DNA of 7,365 nt from an uncultured Eubacterium sp. (GTDB lineage: Bacteria; Bacillota; Clostridia; Lachnospirales; Lachnospiraceae). The first letter of the stretch is position 1; each line of letters starts with the position of its first letter. The notes beneath the pieces were generated by a model, which was given only the letters and a program-made list of their open reading frames with translations, ran no database searches and was not told the origin of the DNA. Shown piece by piece: positions 1 through 6,001 of the stretch. The position numbers and the translations under genes are program-made. Location: assembly GCA_910585745.1 (NCBI GenBank), contig CAJUFM010000098.1:1-7365 (forward strand), read 5' to 3'.

Positions 1-57
1 CACGAAAGTTATCCTGTACGTTATTCTTTTTTGAAAAAGTTGTAAAGTGGTGTTAAA

Positions 58-1662
58 TTAAGAAAGTACCTCAAATGTAATATTGCCGGCAATAAGCCTG
101 GTCATTTTTCCCTTTACCTCTTCATCCGGCTCGATTTCCCGCAGTCGGCAGAGCAGCTCCTGCATTTCTGGCAAAAGCTCAGACAGCGGGATCTGCTTTG
201 CACTTACCCAGGATTCCAGGACACCGATGCCAGAATGTCTCGTTCGTATCGGTGCGGATTGCAGCGCTGTCTCAACAAAGTCCTGACCTTCAAGGGGATA
301 TCTCCTTAGCTCCTGCAGTAAAATCTCCAAAGCCTGCTGCCTCCAATATTTTACTCCCACACCAAGGCTTTTTTCCGGCCTGGTCTTCATCTCCGATAAA
401 GGCAACTGTTGGCGGAACAGCCCCATCACCTCTTCTTTATTCCCCGGTTCTTCCATAAGGAACGTGCACAGATGATAATTACTTTGGAATGAGGATTTCA
501 TCAATGCCAGACTATCCTCCTTATAGTCCAGTTTCAGATCCTGCGCCAGACCGATTGCCCGACCTCCCTTGACAGCTTCCAAAACGGCTTCCCTACAGCG
601 ATCCGTCGAAAGAATCTCCCTGCAAAGGGAAACAATCTCTGTATGTTCTGGATCCTCTGTCTCAAAATACATGCGAATATCGCGGACAATCACATAATCT
701 TCCACCTCCGAAGCCATCTGCTTTGCCTTATTCAAAAACAGGATGATGACATCATCGCTGTTATCTATCTCCGAAATTCCCGGAACTGGTCCCTCATCTA
801 AAAGTTCTCCGATCATATCCCTTATTCCGGAAAATTCTTCCCGTGTAGGATCATTCCTTAATATCGTCTCGGCATCCGACTTCCTCCAGCAGGTTAGGGC
901 AGAGTATGCTGGCATGATACGATTATGTACTCCCTCCAGCAGGAGCCATCTCTTAATTTCCACGGAAGCTGGCTCAAGGCGTTCTACTGCATGAATACGC
1001 CCCCATCCGTGAATTTTCTTTGCCAGCTGCCAGACTTCATTGTTTCCGTCTTCCCACCGCAGCATGACAAAGATGGCAAAAATAGAAAACTCATCACTAA
1101 GCCCGATTGTCCTGATGATCTCTTTCAATTCTTTATGACTGTCTGTATCAAATAACTCCAGTAGCGAGAGCCCATATTTTACACACTCTTTGTCTGACGA
1201 ATCAACAAGCGCATGAAATCCGTATTCGTATATGTTTCCGGCAGTCAGTTCCTCTTGATGATCCATGATATAGGATTGAAGCGGGTCTATCAAAGATATG
1301 GCACTTGCCCCCTTCTCTCCAAGCCTGATGAACAGTTCATCCGCCTTATTAAAATCTTTTCTGTCCGCTGCCTGGACCGCATCGGCCATAAGCGCATAGC
1401 TTTCATCAGAAATTTCAGAAAAGCCCATATGATATATGCCCACACCGTCCAGGGCGCCGTCTGCCCAGACTATCTGACTGTCATCCTCAGATAGAACTGG
1501 CAGTGTAAAATCCTCTGGCAGTTCGCCATCAATCACTGCCGAAGAAATATACTCAAACAAGGATGGTGCTTTCTCCGATTTTTTCTCCTCCGTCTCTGAC
1601 CTCTTCCATTTATTCTTCTTATGCCCTGCCAGCACGTCTTTCAGACGAAACTTTTTTAACAC
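58..1662 (-). CDS. Conserved 534-aa cytosolic protein of unknown function
   Basis: No catalytic motif is recognisable, and there is no signal peptide or membrane span. The first 30 residues are Lys/Arg/Glu-rich and probably disordered. A segment at about 67-80 (ADGALDGVGIYHMG) and another at about 219-231 (GWGRIHAVERLEP) look like conserved landmarks. The rest is a run of amphipathic helices, broadly like a HEAT/ARM-type scaffold. From memory, similar clostridial proteins are sometimes labelled 'limonene hydroxylase'; nothing here (no haem, flavin or Rossmann signature) supports an oxygenase. The start is GTG at 1660-1662, with AGGAGG (complement of 1670-1675) seven bases upstream, which is convincing. 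The TAA stop is at 58-60. The gene is complete and appears to be transcribed alone, with the hairpin at 1702-1739 separating it from the gene upstream. I am sure it is a gene and unsure of its role. Confidence 0.9.
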   Translation of the reverse strand: MLKKFRLKDVLAGHKKNKWKRSETEEKKSEKAPSLFEYISSAVIDGELPEDFTLPVLSEDDSQIVWADGALDGVGIYHMGFSEISDESYALMADAVQAADRKDFNKADELFIRLGEKGASAISLIDPLQSYIMDHQEELTAGNIYEYGFHALVDSSDKECVKYGLSLLELFDTDSHKELKEIIRTIGLSDEFSIFAIFVMLRWEDGNNEVWQLAKKIHGWGRIHAVERLEPASVEIKRWLLLEGVHNRIMPAYSALTCWRKSDAETILRNDPTREEFSGIRDMIGELLDEGPVPGISEIDNSDDVIILFLNKAKQMASEVEDYVIVRDIRMYFETEDPEHTEIVSLCREILSTDRCREAVLEAVKGGRAIGLAQDLKLDYKEDSLALMKSSFQSNYHLCTFLMEEPGNKEEVMGLFRQQLPLSEMKTRPEKSLGVGVKYWRQQALEILLQELRRYPLEGQDFVETALQSAPIRTRHSGIGVLESWVSAKQIPLSELLPEMQELLCRLREIEPDEEVKGKMTRLIAGNITFEVLS

Positions 1663-1701
1663 GATTTGTCCTCCTCTTCTTTATAGAAATAAATACAGCA
1701 A

Positions 1702-1739
1702 AGCACCAGTGTCCCAGATCCTTATAAAACACTGGTGCT
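1702..1739 (-). terminator. Perfect 11-bp hairpin, probable terminator
   Basis: AGCACCAGTGT (1702-1712) and ACACTGGTGCT (1729-1739) are exact inverse complements around a 16-nt loop. Read on the minus strand, the hairpin lies about 50 nt past the stop of the 136-aa gene. It is followed by a loose T-rich tract (TTTGCTGTATTTATTT), so it probably ends that transcript before the 534-aa gene. The tract is not a clean T run, so termination may be partial. The same stem could also fold in the opposite direction. Confidence 0.5.
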
Positions 1740-1790
1740 CATTATGTATATTGGCTCGATGGCATGGACTTGAACTCAGCGTCAGCGATA

Positions 1791-2201
1791 TCAGTGACAC
1801 AGTATACCATTCAAAAGTTCTGTGCGTTCCTTATTCCATATTGCTGACAATTCAGCCTCAGAATGTTTTCTGGCTTCATCCTCTTCAACAGAAATCACAA
1901 CTCCGCTCGTTTCCTGAACTTCCTCCTGCGCCTCCTCTGCCGCCTGACGCAATTGTTCTTCAGCATCATCGTAACCTTTTAATAGCTTCTTCCACTCCGT
2001 CTCTGTATAAGAACCCGCTCCAATCTGGTAACTCTTTTCCGTATCACCATTTTTGATCCTTTGGATATAGTCTGCTTTTTTATCCTGTAGCAGTTGTGAA
2101 AAAGTGTCTTTCAATGATTCTTTCTCCTTGTCTCCTCTATCAGCAGACAATATATCCATAATACTTCTTTCACTACTGCCTGCTGCATTTACTAAACCCA
2201 T
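1791..2201 (-). CDS. Small acidic protein of a Lachnospiraceae-type family, unknown function
   Basis: A 136-aa soluble protein. The recognisable part is residues 49-78, with IKNGDTEKSYQIGAGS followed by YTETEWKKLLKGYD. I recall this pattern from a multicopy family of uncharacterised Lachnospiraceae proteins, but no function is known to me. Residues 75-110 form a Glu/Gln-rich, probably coiled-coil helix. I place the start at the ATG at 2199-2201, because AAGGAG (complement of 2207-2212) sits five bases before it. An in-frame ATG ten codons upstream (2229-2231) has no ribosome binding site. The protein looks short for the family as I remember it, so it may be a reduced member. It has a long leader (2202-2412) and a hairpin terminator downstream, and seems monocistronic. 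Confidence 0.8.
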   Translation of the reverse strand: MGLVNAAGSSERSIMDILSADRGDKEKESLKDTFSQLLQDKKADYIQRIKNGDTEKSYQIGAGSYTETEWKKLLKGYDDAEEQLRQAAEEAQEEVQETSGVVISVEEDEARKHSEAELSAIWNKERTELLNGILCH

Positions 2202-2206
2202 ATGAT

Positions 2207-2212
2207 CTCCTT
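2207..2212 (-). promoter_or_regulatory. Ribosome binding site fixing the 136-aa gene start
   Basis: The minus strand reads AGAAAGGAGATCAT then ATG. AAGGAG with a five-base spacer selects the ATG at 2199-2201 over the upstream in-frame ATG at 2229-2231, which is preceded by GGCAATTCTGA and lacks any Shine-Dalgarno match. Confidence 0.75.
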
Positions 2213-2279
2213 TCTGCAATTCCTCTGGCATTCAGAATTGCCAAGCTCTCCATAAACTGGGCCGAGCTTTTTCATTATT

Positions 2280-2324
2280 TTATACTGTTTGAATTTTTAC
2301 AGCAGCTGCGCGATCACATTTCAT
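2280..2324 (-). CDS. Possible 14-aa leader peptide
   Basis: ATG at 2322-2324 opens a frame reading MKCDRAAAVKIQTV and ending in TAA. A full AGGAGG (complement of 2328-2333) lies only three bases before the ATG, tighter than usual. A second ATG five bases further on is followed directly by TGA. Translation is plausible from the ribosome binding site alone. There is no codon-level or conservation evidence, and the product has no recognisable function. Confidence 0.3.
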   Translation of the reverse strand: MKCDRAAAVKIQTV

Positions 2325-2379
2325 TTTCCTCCTGCTGTTTCACCTCCTGACCTGAAAAGCCTAATCTGCATACCGCTAT

Positions 2380-2404
2380 ATTATATATCGTAAAAAAAGT
2401 ACAA
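2380..2404 (-). promoter_or_regulatory. Possible promoter of the 136-aa gene
   Basis: The minus strand has a consensus -10 TATAAT (complement of 2380-2385) in an AT-rich stretch just downstream of the 103-aa gene. The best -35-like hexamer, TTGTAC (complement of 2399-2404), is only 13 bases away, which is short for a sigma-A promoter. The -10 is convincing and the -35 is not. Confidence 0.4.
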
Positions 2405-2412
2405 AACCTTCA

Positions 2413-2724
2413 TTAAAAAGTAAGTTTCCGGATATCGATCTGTTTATTATCAATGGTCCAGATCTGTTCCTTTGTGTGATATGTCAGCACAATCTCAAAT
2501 TCTACACCGCTGGATGACACAAGACAATAATAGCGCTCGCCAAATACACTTACCGGCTTGTGCCATTTTACTTTGTCGATCTTTAATTTAAGATCTCCCA
2601 GCCTCACATAGATCGGCAGCACGACGCCACCGGTGGAAAAACTGGCGATGGCCGGGATCACCGTCTGCCGTTCATTATTCAGTTCCTCATTCACCCACTC
2701 TTTTTCTGTCTCAAAAAAAGACAC
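2413..2724 (-). CDS. Hypothetical 103-aa soluble protein
   Basis: Not recognised. The protein is rich in predicted beta strands (VVLPIYVRLGDLKLKID, then VEFEIVLTYH), has no signal peptide or membrane span, and has one Cys. I start it at GTG 2722-2724, giving MSFFETEKEW. This GTG has AGGTGA five bases upstream and lies about 33 nt after the predicted start point of a near-consensus promoter (2764-2792). The same frame stays open upstream to a TTG at 2842-2844 that would overlap the preceding GTPase stop and give 143 aa. That TTG has no well-spaced ribosome binding site, and the intervening 40 codons contain the promoter, so I treat the longer version as unlikely. It lies directly downstream of the CobW-DUF1980 gene and could also be reached by read-through from it. 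Confidence 0.75.
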   Translation of the reverse strand: MSFFETEKEWVNEELNNERQTVIPAIASFSTGGVVLPIYVRLGDLKLKIDKVKWHKPVSVFGERYYCLVSSSGVEFEIVLTYHTKEQIWTIDNKQIDIRKLTF

Positions 2725-2729
2725 AGCAA

Positions 2730-2735
2730 TCACCT
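2730..2735 (-). promoter_or_regulatory. Ribosome binding site fixing the 103-aa gene start
   Basis: The minus strand reads AAAAGAGGTGATTGCT followed by GTG. The AGGTGA core lies five bases before the GTG at 2722-2724 and favours this start over the TTG at 2842-2844. Confidence 0.65.
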
Positions 2736-2763
2736 CTTTTTTAGTATAGGCTGTTGTGTCTTT

Positions 2764-2792
2764 ATTATATAGAACATATATTCTGTTTTCAA
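2764..2792 (-). promoter_or_regulatory. Near-consensus sigma-A promoter for the 103-aa gene
   Basis: The minus strand carries TTGAAA (complement of 2787-2792), a 17-base spacer and a perfect TATAAT (complement of 2764-2769). The start point should be near 2757, giving a leader of about 33 nt to the GTG at 2724. It lies 45 bp beyond the stop of the preceding GTPase gene, so the 103-aa gene can be expressed independently of that operon. Confidence 0.7.
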
Positions 2793-2836
2793 TGGAAATT
2801 GCATCCAGCTTCCTGCCATTCTGACCCGCCGCCGGG

Positions 2837-3790
2837 CTAACCAAAGTAAACCAATTCCTCTTCTGGCGCTTCTGCCGGCTCTACCTTTTCTGCGTATAGA
2901 ACCGGAAAATCCATATCATGCTTACGACTCCTCTGGGTCTTTACCTTTACTGTCACTGTCACCCAGGAATTGGCGGCAAGTTCAGAAGCCTCAGGAAAAT
3001 GGCACATAAAACCTATTTTTGCAATGTCGTCCTCGCAGCAGGTCATCGCCTGTCTGGAAGGCACAAAGGCATCCTTAGGAAAGGAGCGGTTCCGATAGAC
3101 CTGTCCTTTGAACTGAATGGTTTTTCCTGTATATTTTTCCGGATGCTCGCTGATATCCAGATACCAGAGGCCAAAATCATCATCCTCCAGCGCAATAAAA
3201 TCCTGGTTGATATCATAGGGAAGTTCCTCCGCAATATTGCTCTCCACCGTTCCGTCCTCTGCTTCAAACAGAACCTGCGCCCTCCGGTTGATCGCCTTTA
3301 CACTTCGCCTGGCTGTGGGTTTGTTCATGGCGTCGGTACAACGGTTGAAGATCACCAGATCCGCCATCTGAAAATGCGCCATCAAAAGCGGTTTCATATT
3401 GCTGCTGTACACTTCATAAGTAAGGGCATTCACCGTTGTAAAGGTCTGCACCACGATCCAGTTTTCCGGCAGAACCTCTCCAAAAAGCTGCTCTATATCC
3501 CACATTCCATTGTATTCGATAACCACCCGGTTTGGCTTGTACTTTTCCTGAAGTTTCCTGCAGGCTTCCTCTGTAAACTCCTCTTCCTCCTCGATGACCA
3601 CACAGGAAATGCGGTTCTGCATAAGCAGTTCATCCTCAATCTCATGCTCCCCCTCCTCACAGAGGATCAACAGAGTTTTAGATCCGTCAGAGAAATTTCC
3701 CTCCTCGATCACTTCCTGAATGCAGGTAGTCTTTCCGCTTTCTAAAAAACCAGTAAACAGATATACTGGTATCTCTTTATTACCAAACAT
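2837..3790 (-). CDS. CobW-like P-loop protein fused to a C-terminal YcgQ/DUF1980-like domain
   Basis: A 317-aa two-part protein. Residues 7-175 are a G3E (CobW/COG0523) GTPase-like domain with Walker A GFLESGKTT (14-22) and Walker B-like VVIEYNG (89-95). The usual CxCC metal motif between them is absent and the stretch is highly acidic (about 45-75). The guanine-specificity position reads NRCTD (149-153) rather than NKxD. Residues about 205-305 (LDISEHPEKYTGKTIQFKG, then AMTCC at 248-252 and GFMCHF) match the C-terminal domain of YcgQ/TIGR03943 proteins, which normally follows two membrane helices and partners a YcgR/YraQ-type permease. No membrane span is present here. A role in metal, probably zinc, handling is inferred. 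The ATG at 3788-3790 has a weak GGAAGG-type site. It lies 34 nt after the His-rich CobW gene, suggesting co-transcription. Confidence 0.85.
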   Translation of the reverse strand: MFGNKEIPVYLFTGFLESGKTTCIQEVIEEGNFSDGSKTLLILCEEGEHEIEDELLMQNRISCVVIEEEEEFTEEACRKLQEKYKPNRVVIEYNGMWDIEQLFGEVLPENWIVVQTFTTVNALTYEVYSSNMKPLLMAHFQMADLVIFNRCTDAMNKPTARRSVKAINRRAQVLFEAEDGTVESNIAEELPYDINQDFIALEDDDFGLWYLDISEHPEKYTGKTIQFKGQVYRNRSFPKDAFVPSRQAMTCCEDDIAKIGFMCHFPEASELAANSWVTVTVKVKTQRSRKHDMDFPVLYAEKVEPAEAPEEELVYFG

Positions 3791-3824
3791 GAACCCTTCC
3801 GCCTTTCTGAATCTTTGATCCGCA

Positions 3825-4904
3825 TTACTTTCCGATAAACAGTGCTTTCAGACCGTCTTCCTCCAGGCCGGCGCCAATCACACAGATTCTTCCTGTATAA
3901 TCTGCGCTTCCCCGGCGGATCTCATATTCTCCGGGCACCATATCAAAGTGGAACCACTCGCCTTCCTCCGCCGGGACAATTCCCTTTGCCCGGAGGACCG
4001 TCCCCAGCTTCACCTCTTCATCCGCAATCTTTTCTAATATATCTTTTAGTTCCGCCTCCGAATATTTGTGGGCGGTCTCCATACCGATACTTGTAAATAC
4101 ATCATCGGCATGATGATGGTGGTCATGATCATGGTCGTGCCCACACCCACAGCTGCACTCCTCCCCGTGGTGATGATGCTCATGCTCTTCGTGATGATGG
4201 TCGTGACAGCATTCTCCATCGTGATCATGGTCATGGTGGTGAACATGGCCGCACTCCGGACAAACCTCTGCCGCTTGTAGAAGTTCCCTTTCCAGACTGT
4301 TCTCCTTTTCCATAGCAGCCAGGATCTGTTTTCCGTCAATCTCCTCCCAGGGCGTTGTAATGATCGGCGCCTCTTCATTATGCTCCCGGAGCATCTCCAG
4401 ACATGTCTGGAGTTTGTCTTCCTTCATCGCTCCGGTACGGCTGAGCACGATGGTGCCGGCATGTTCGATCTGGTTATTATAAAACTCACCAAAATTTTTC
4501 ATATACATTTTACATTTGGCGGCATCTGCCACCGTCACAGAACTGTTGAGCTCCACTGTCTCTTCCGGCAGCTTTTCCTTCACGCCGAGAACTGCCTTGA
4601 TCACGTCTGAAAGCTTACCCACGCCGGAGGGCTCGATGATGATGCGGTCAGGAGAATATTTCTCCAGCACTTCACCCAGGGCAGTCCCAAAATCCCCTAC
4701 AAGGGAACAACAGATACAGCCGGAGTTCATCTCCGTGATATTAATGCCTGAATCTTTCAAAAAGCCGCCATCGATACCGATCTCACCAAATTCATTTTCG
4801 ATCAGTACCAGCTTCTCTCCCTCAAATGCTTCCTTGATCAGTTTCTTGATCAAAGTCGTTTTTCCAGCTCCGAGAAAGCCGGATACAATATCAATCTTTG
4901 TCAT
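3825..4904 (-). CDS. CobW/COG0523 family GTPase with His/Cys-rich metal-binding region
   Basis: A 359-aa G3E GTPase, a family that includes metallochaperones for zinc and other metals. Walker A is GFLGAGKTT (9-17), the switch I-like EFGEIGIDG is at 38-46, the metal motif GCICC (C63, C65, C66) is present, and Walker B-like IIIEPSG is at 88-94. The usual NKxD reads LSRTG at 154-158, an unusual loss of both the Asn and the Asp. Residues 215-265 begin with CPECGH and run into dense HDHDH, HHHH and CSCGCGH clusters, very probably binding several metal ions. A CobW_C-like domain follows from about 268 to 355. The ATG at 4902-4904 is preceded by AAGGAG at a rather long spacing of about 10. It lies 35 nt after the M15 peptidase gene and 34 nt before the second GTPase. 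Zinc is the likely ligand, but the metal cannot be read from sequence. Confidence 0.93.
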   Translation of the reverse strand: MTKIDIVSGFLGAGKTTLIKKLIKEAFEGEKLVLIENEFGEIGIDGGFLKDSGINITEMNSGCICCSLVGDFGTALGEVLEKYSPDRIIIEPSGVGKLSDVIKAVLGVKEKLPEETVELNSSVTVADAAKCKMYMKNFGEFYNNQIEHAGTIVLSRTGAMKEDKLQTCLEMLREHNEEAPIITTPWEEIDGKQILAAMEKENSLERELLQAAEVCPECGHVHHHDHDHDGECCHDHHHEEHEHHHHGEECSCGCGHDHDHDHHHHADDVFTSIGMETAHKYSEAELKDILEKIADEEVKLGTVLRAKGIVPAEEGEWFHFDMVPGEYEIRRGSADYTGRICVIGAGLEEDGLKALFIGK

Positions 4905-4939
4905 TCTCTTCTTTCTCCTTCTTTATTTCTTCATCCGGT

Positions 4940-5638
4940 TCACACCGCTTCAAAATGCTGATAATCTTTGGAATGCTTCCAGTCTCCTCCCCAGGAAAAT
5001 CCGTATTTTTTAAAGATCTTATACACCTTATCCCCCCGGTGGATCATATAGTCCTTGTATTTTCCCTTACATTTGGAAATCTCCCGGACTTTATATGCCC
5101 TGCTGTTTGCCGGAGCAATCCCATAAGACGTAATATAAGGATTGATCCTGGGGTTGATATCTATGGCAAGACCCTGGCTGTGCTTGGACAGCTTATTGGA
5201 ATTTGCCACTTTACGGTAATTAAATGCCGATGTATTATTATCTGCCATCGACGCCTCATCCTCTGCTCCATATTCATCCACCAGTTTCATCTTTTCTATA
5301 GGATACCTGAGTTTATAAAGCTGGTAGAACACCTTCAATGTCCGGCGGGCGATCTTTTTATTTACGATCATCTCACCTTCCTGCACATTTCCATCAAAAT
5401 CAATATAGCGGACCTGCAGATAGCGCAGAGTATCCAGGGAAATCTTAGCCCCCTTCTTATAGGACCTGCCCTGGATCCGTTTTTTTATCTCCTGATCGAT
5501 CTTTTGGGAGGTAAACCCCTTCTTATAGGTATATTTTCCGCCCCCTGCAATACAGGGCTCTGCCATCCAGATCAGCGTCGTCGTAAAAACCACCGCCGTC
5601 ACTGTAAAAATCCTGCACCAGTCTCTTTTTGTCATCAT
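4940..5638 (-). CDS. Secreted M15-family zinc peptidase (VanY/CwlK-like cell-wall carboxypeptidase)
   Basis: A 232-aa protein with a signal peptide (basic MMTKRDWCR, hydrophobic 10-25, likely signal peptidase I cleavage after A31 in EPCIA). The catalytic domain runs from about 80 to 230. SKHSQGLAIDIN gives zinc ligands H153 and D160 in the HxxxxxxD spacing of M15 enzymes, and KDYQHFE supplies D225 and the third ligand H228. Family members cut D-Ala-containing or L-Ala-D-Glu peptide bonds in peptidoglycan, and the exact bond is uncertain. It acts outside the membrane. Tandem ATGs lie at 5636-5638 and 5633-5635. The ribosome binding site is poor, so the start could shift by one codon. It is the first gene of the run that continues into the two CobW-type genes, and pairing a zinc enzyme with metal-handling proteins may be meaningful. 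Confidence 0.88.
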   Translation of the reverse strand: MMTKRDWCRIFTVTAVVFTTTLIWMAEPCIAGGGKYTYKKGFTSQKIDQEIKKRIQGRSYKKGAKISLDTLRYLQVRYIDFDGNVQEGEMIVNKKIARRTLKVFYQLYKLRYPIEKMKLVDEYGAEDEASMADNNTSAFNYRKVANSNKLSKHSQGLAIDINPRINPYITSYGIAPANSRAYKVREISKCKGKYKDYMIHRGDKVYKIFKKYGFSWGGDWKHSKDYQHFEAV

Positions 5639-5684
5639 CTTCTAACTTATACCTTTTCCTTTCAAAAGTCAAATCTTTCTCTCT

Positions 5685-5713
5685 ATCTTACAACAAACAA
5701 AACAATTAAACAA
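5685..5713 (-). promoter_or_regulatory. Possible promoter of the peptidase-CobW operon
   Basis: The minus strand has TTGTTT (complement of 5708-5713), a 17-base spacer and TAAGAT (complement of 5685-5690), about 47 nt before the peptidase ATG. Both hexamers are imperfect. I saw no Zur-box-like inverted repeat nearby. Confidence 0.35.
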
Positions 5714-5963
5714 GACCACTCTGTTTCTTTTTTCTCCTTTTCCAGCTATAGAATCCATAGGCGTCATTGACCAGAAATATAACAAAACACAGGATCATCG
5801 GCAGATATCTCAATTCCGACAGTGTTGCCATCACCCATAAAATAATAAGAACTACATCATTCGCCCCATAAGCCACAGCATACCAGGGACTTCTCAGCAT
5901 CATCAGGCTGGAGGCCAGAAAACTATCAAAGAAAAAAGATTCTGAAAAAAAGACTTGATTTTC
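5706..5963 (-). pseudogene. C-terminal remnant of a PnuC-like membrane transporter
   Basis: The longest start-to-stop frame (ATG 5901-5903) gives 65 aa. Its sequence resembles the last membrane helices of PnuC-type nicotinamide riboside/mononucleotide transporters (about 200-230 aa): SPWYAVAYGANDVVLIILW, then YLPMILCFVIFL, NDAYGF and a Lys/Arg-rich tail. The ATG has no ribosome binding site. The frame continues upstream without a stop to 5963, reading NQVFFSESFFFDSFLASSL, which still looks like transporter sequence, and then meets TGA at 5964-5966. The missing N-terminal two thirds and the adjoining tRNA promoter indicate a truncated relic. A genuine small membrane protein using the internal ATG cannot be excluded. 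Confidence 0.6.
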
Positions 5964-5983
5964 TCAGCCTGACGTGATATTAT
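5955..5983 (+). promoter_or_regulatory. Promoter of tRNA-Pro
   Basis: TTGATT (5955-5960), a 17-base spacer and TATTAT (5978-5983) lie 18 bases before the first tRNA nucleotide, an ordinary sigma-A arrangement for a single tRNA gene. Confidence 0.7.
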
Positions 5984-6001
5984 AGTTGTCGGAAGTTTTT
6001 T

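Larger units (their letters stand above)
2202..2412 (-). other. Long 5' leader of the 136-aa gene with mini-ORFs and a weak hairpin
   Basis: This 211-bp stretch between genes holds, in minus-strand order: a -10-like TATAAT (2380-2385); two Shine-Dalgarno-like blocks, AGGAGGTGA and AGGAGG; two overlapping mini-ORFs (2314-2343, GTG start, 9 aa; 2280-2324, ATG start, 14 aa); and a 6-bp inverted repeat (AAGCTC at 2243-2248, GAGCTT at 2264-2269). The arrangement resembles a translated leader. It could equally be the decayed start of an older gene. No known riboswitch pattern is evident. Confidence 0.45.

Noticed and set aside
1751..1780. tRNA 3'-end-like sequence on the minus strand (GAGTTCAAGTCC and a downstream GAGCCA)
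   Set aside because: The would-be T stem does not pair (CTGAG against CCATG) and no acceptor partner is present, so it is probably chance.
2826..2837. CCCG-GCGG-CGGG hairpin just after the CobW-DUF1980 stop codon as a terminator
   Set aside because: The stem is only four base pairs with no following T run, so it is unlikely to terminate transcription.
2918..3745. 275-codon plus-strand open frame
   Set aside because: It is antisense to the CobW-DUF1980 gene, whose domains are clear, and its translation is Cys/His/Leu-rich with no recognisable pattern.
4110..4262. Short tandem ATG/GTG-like repeats considered as a repeat element or CRISPR
   Set aside because: They are simply codons for His and Asp in the metal-binding region; there are no regular spacers.
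5639..5713. Zur box ahead of the metallochaperone-like operon
   Set aside because: Zinc regulation was expected, but no TCGTAAT-type inverted repeat could be found by eye.
4898..5770. 290-codon plus-strand open frame
   Set aside because: It lies antisense to the M15 peptidase gene, which has an intact signal peptide and catalytic motifs. It also crosses intergenic sequence.
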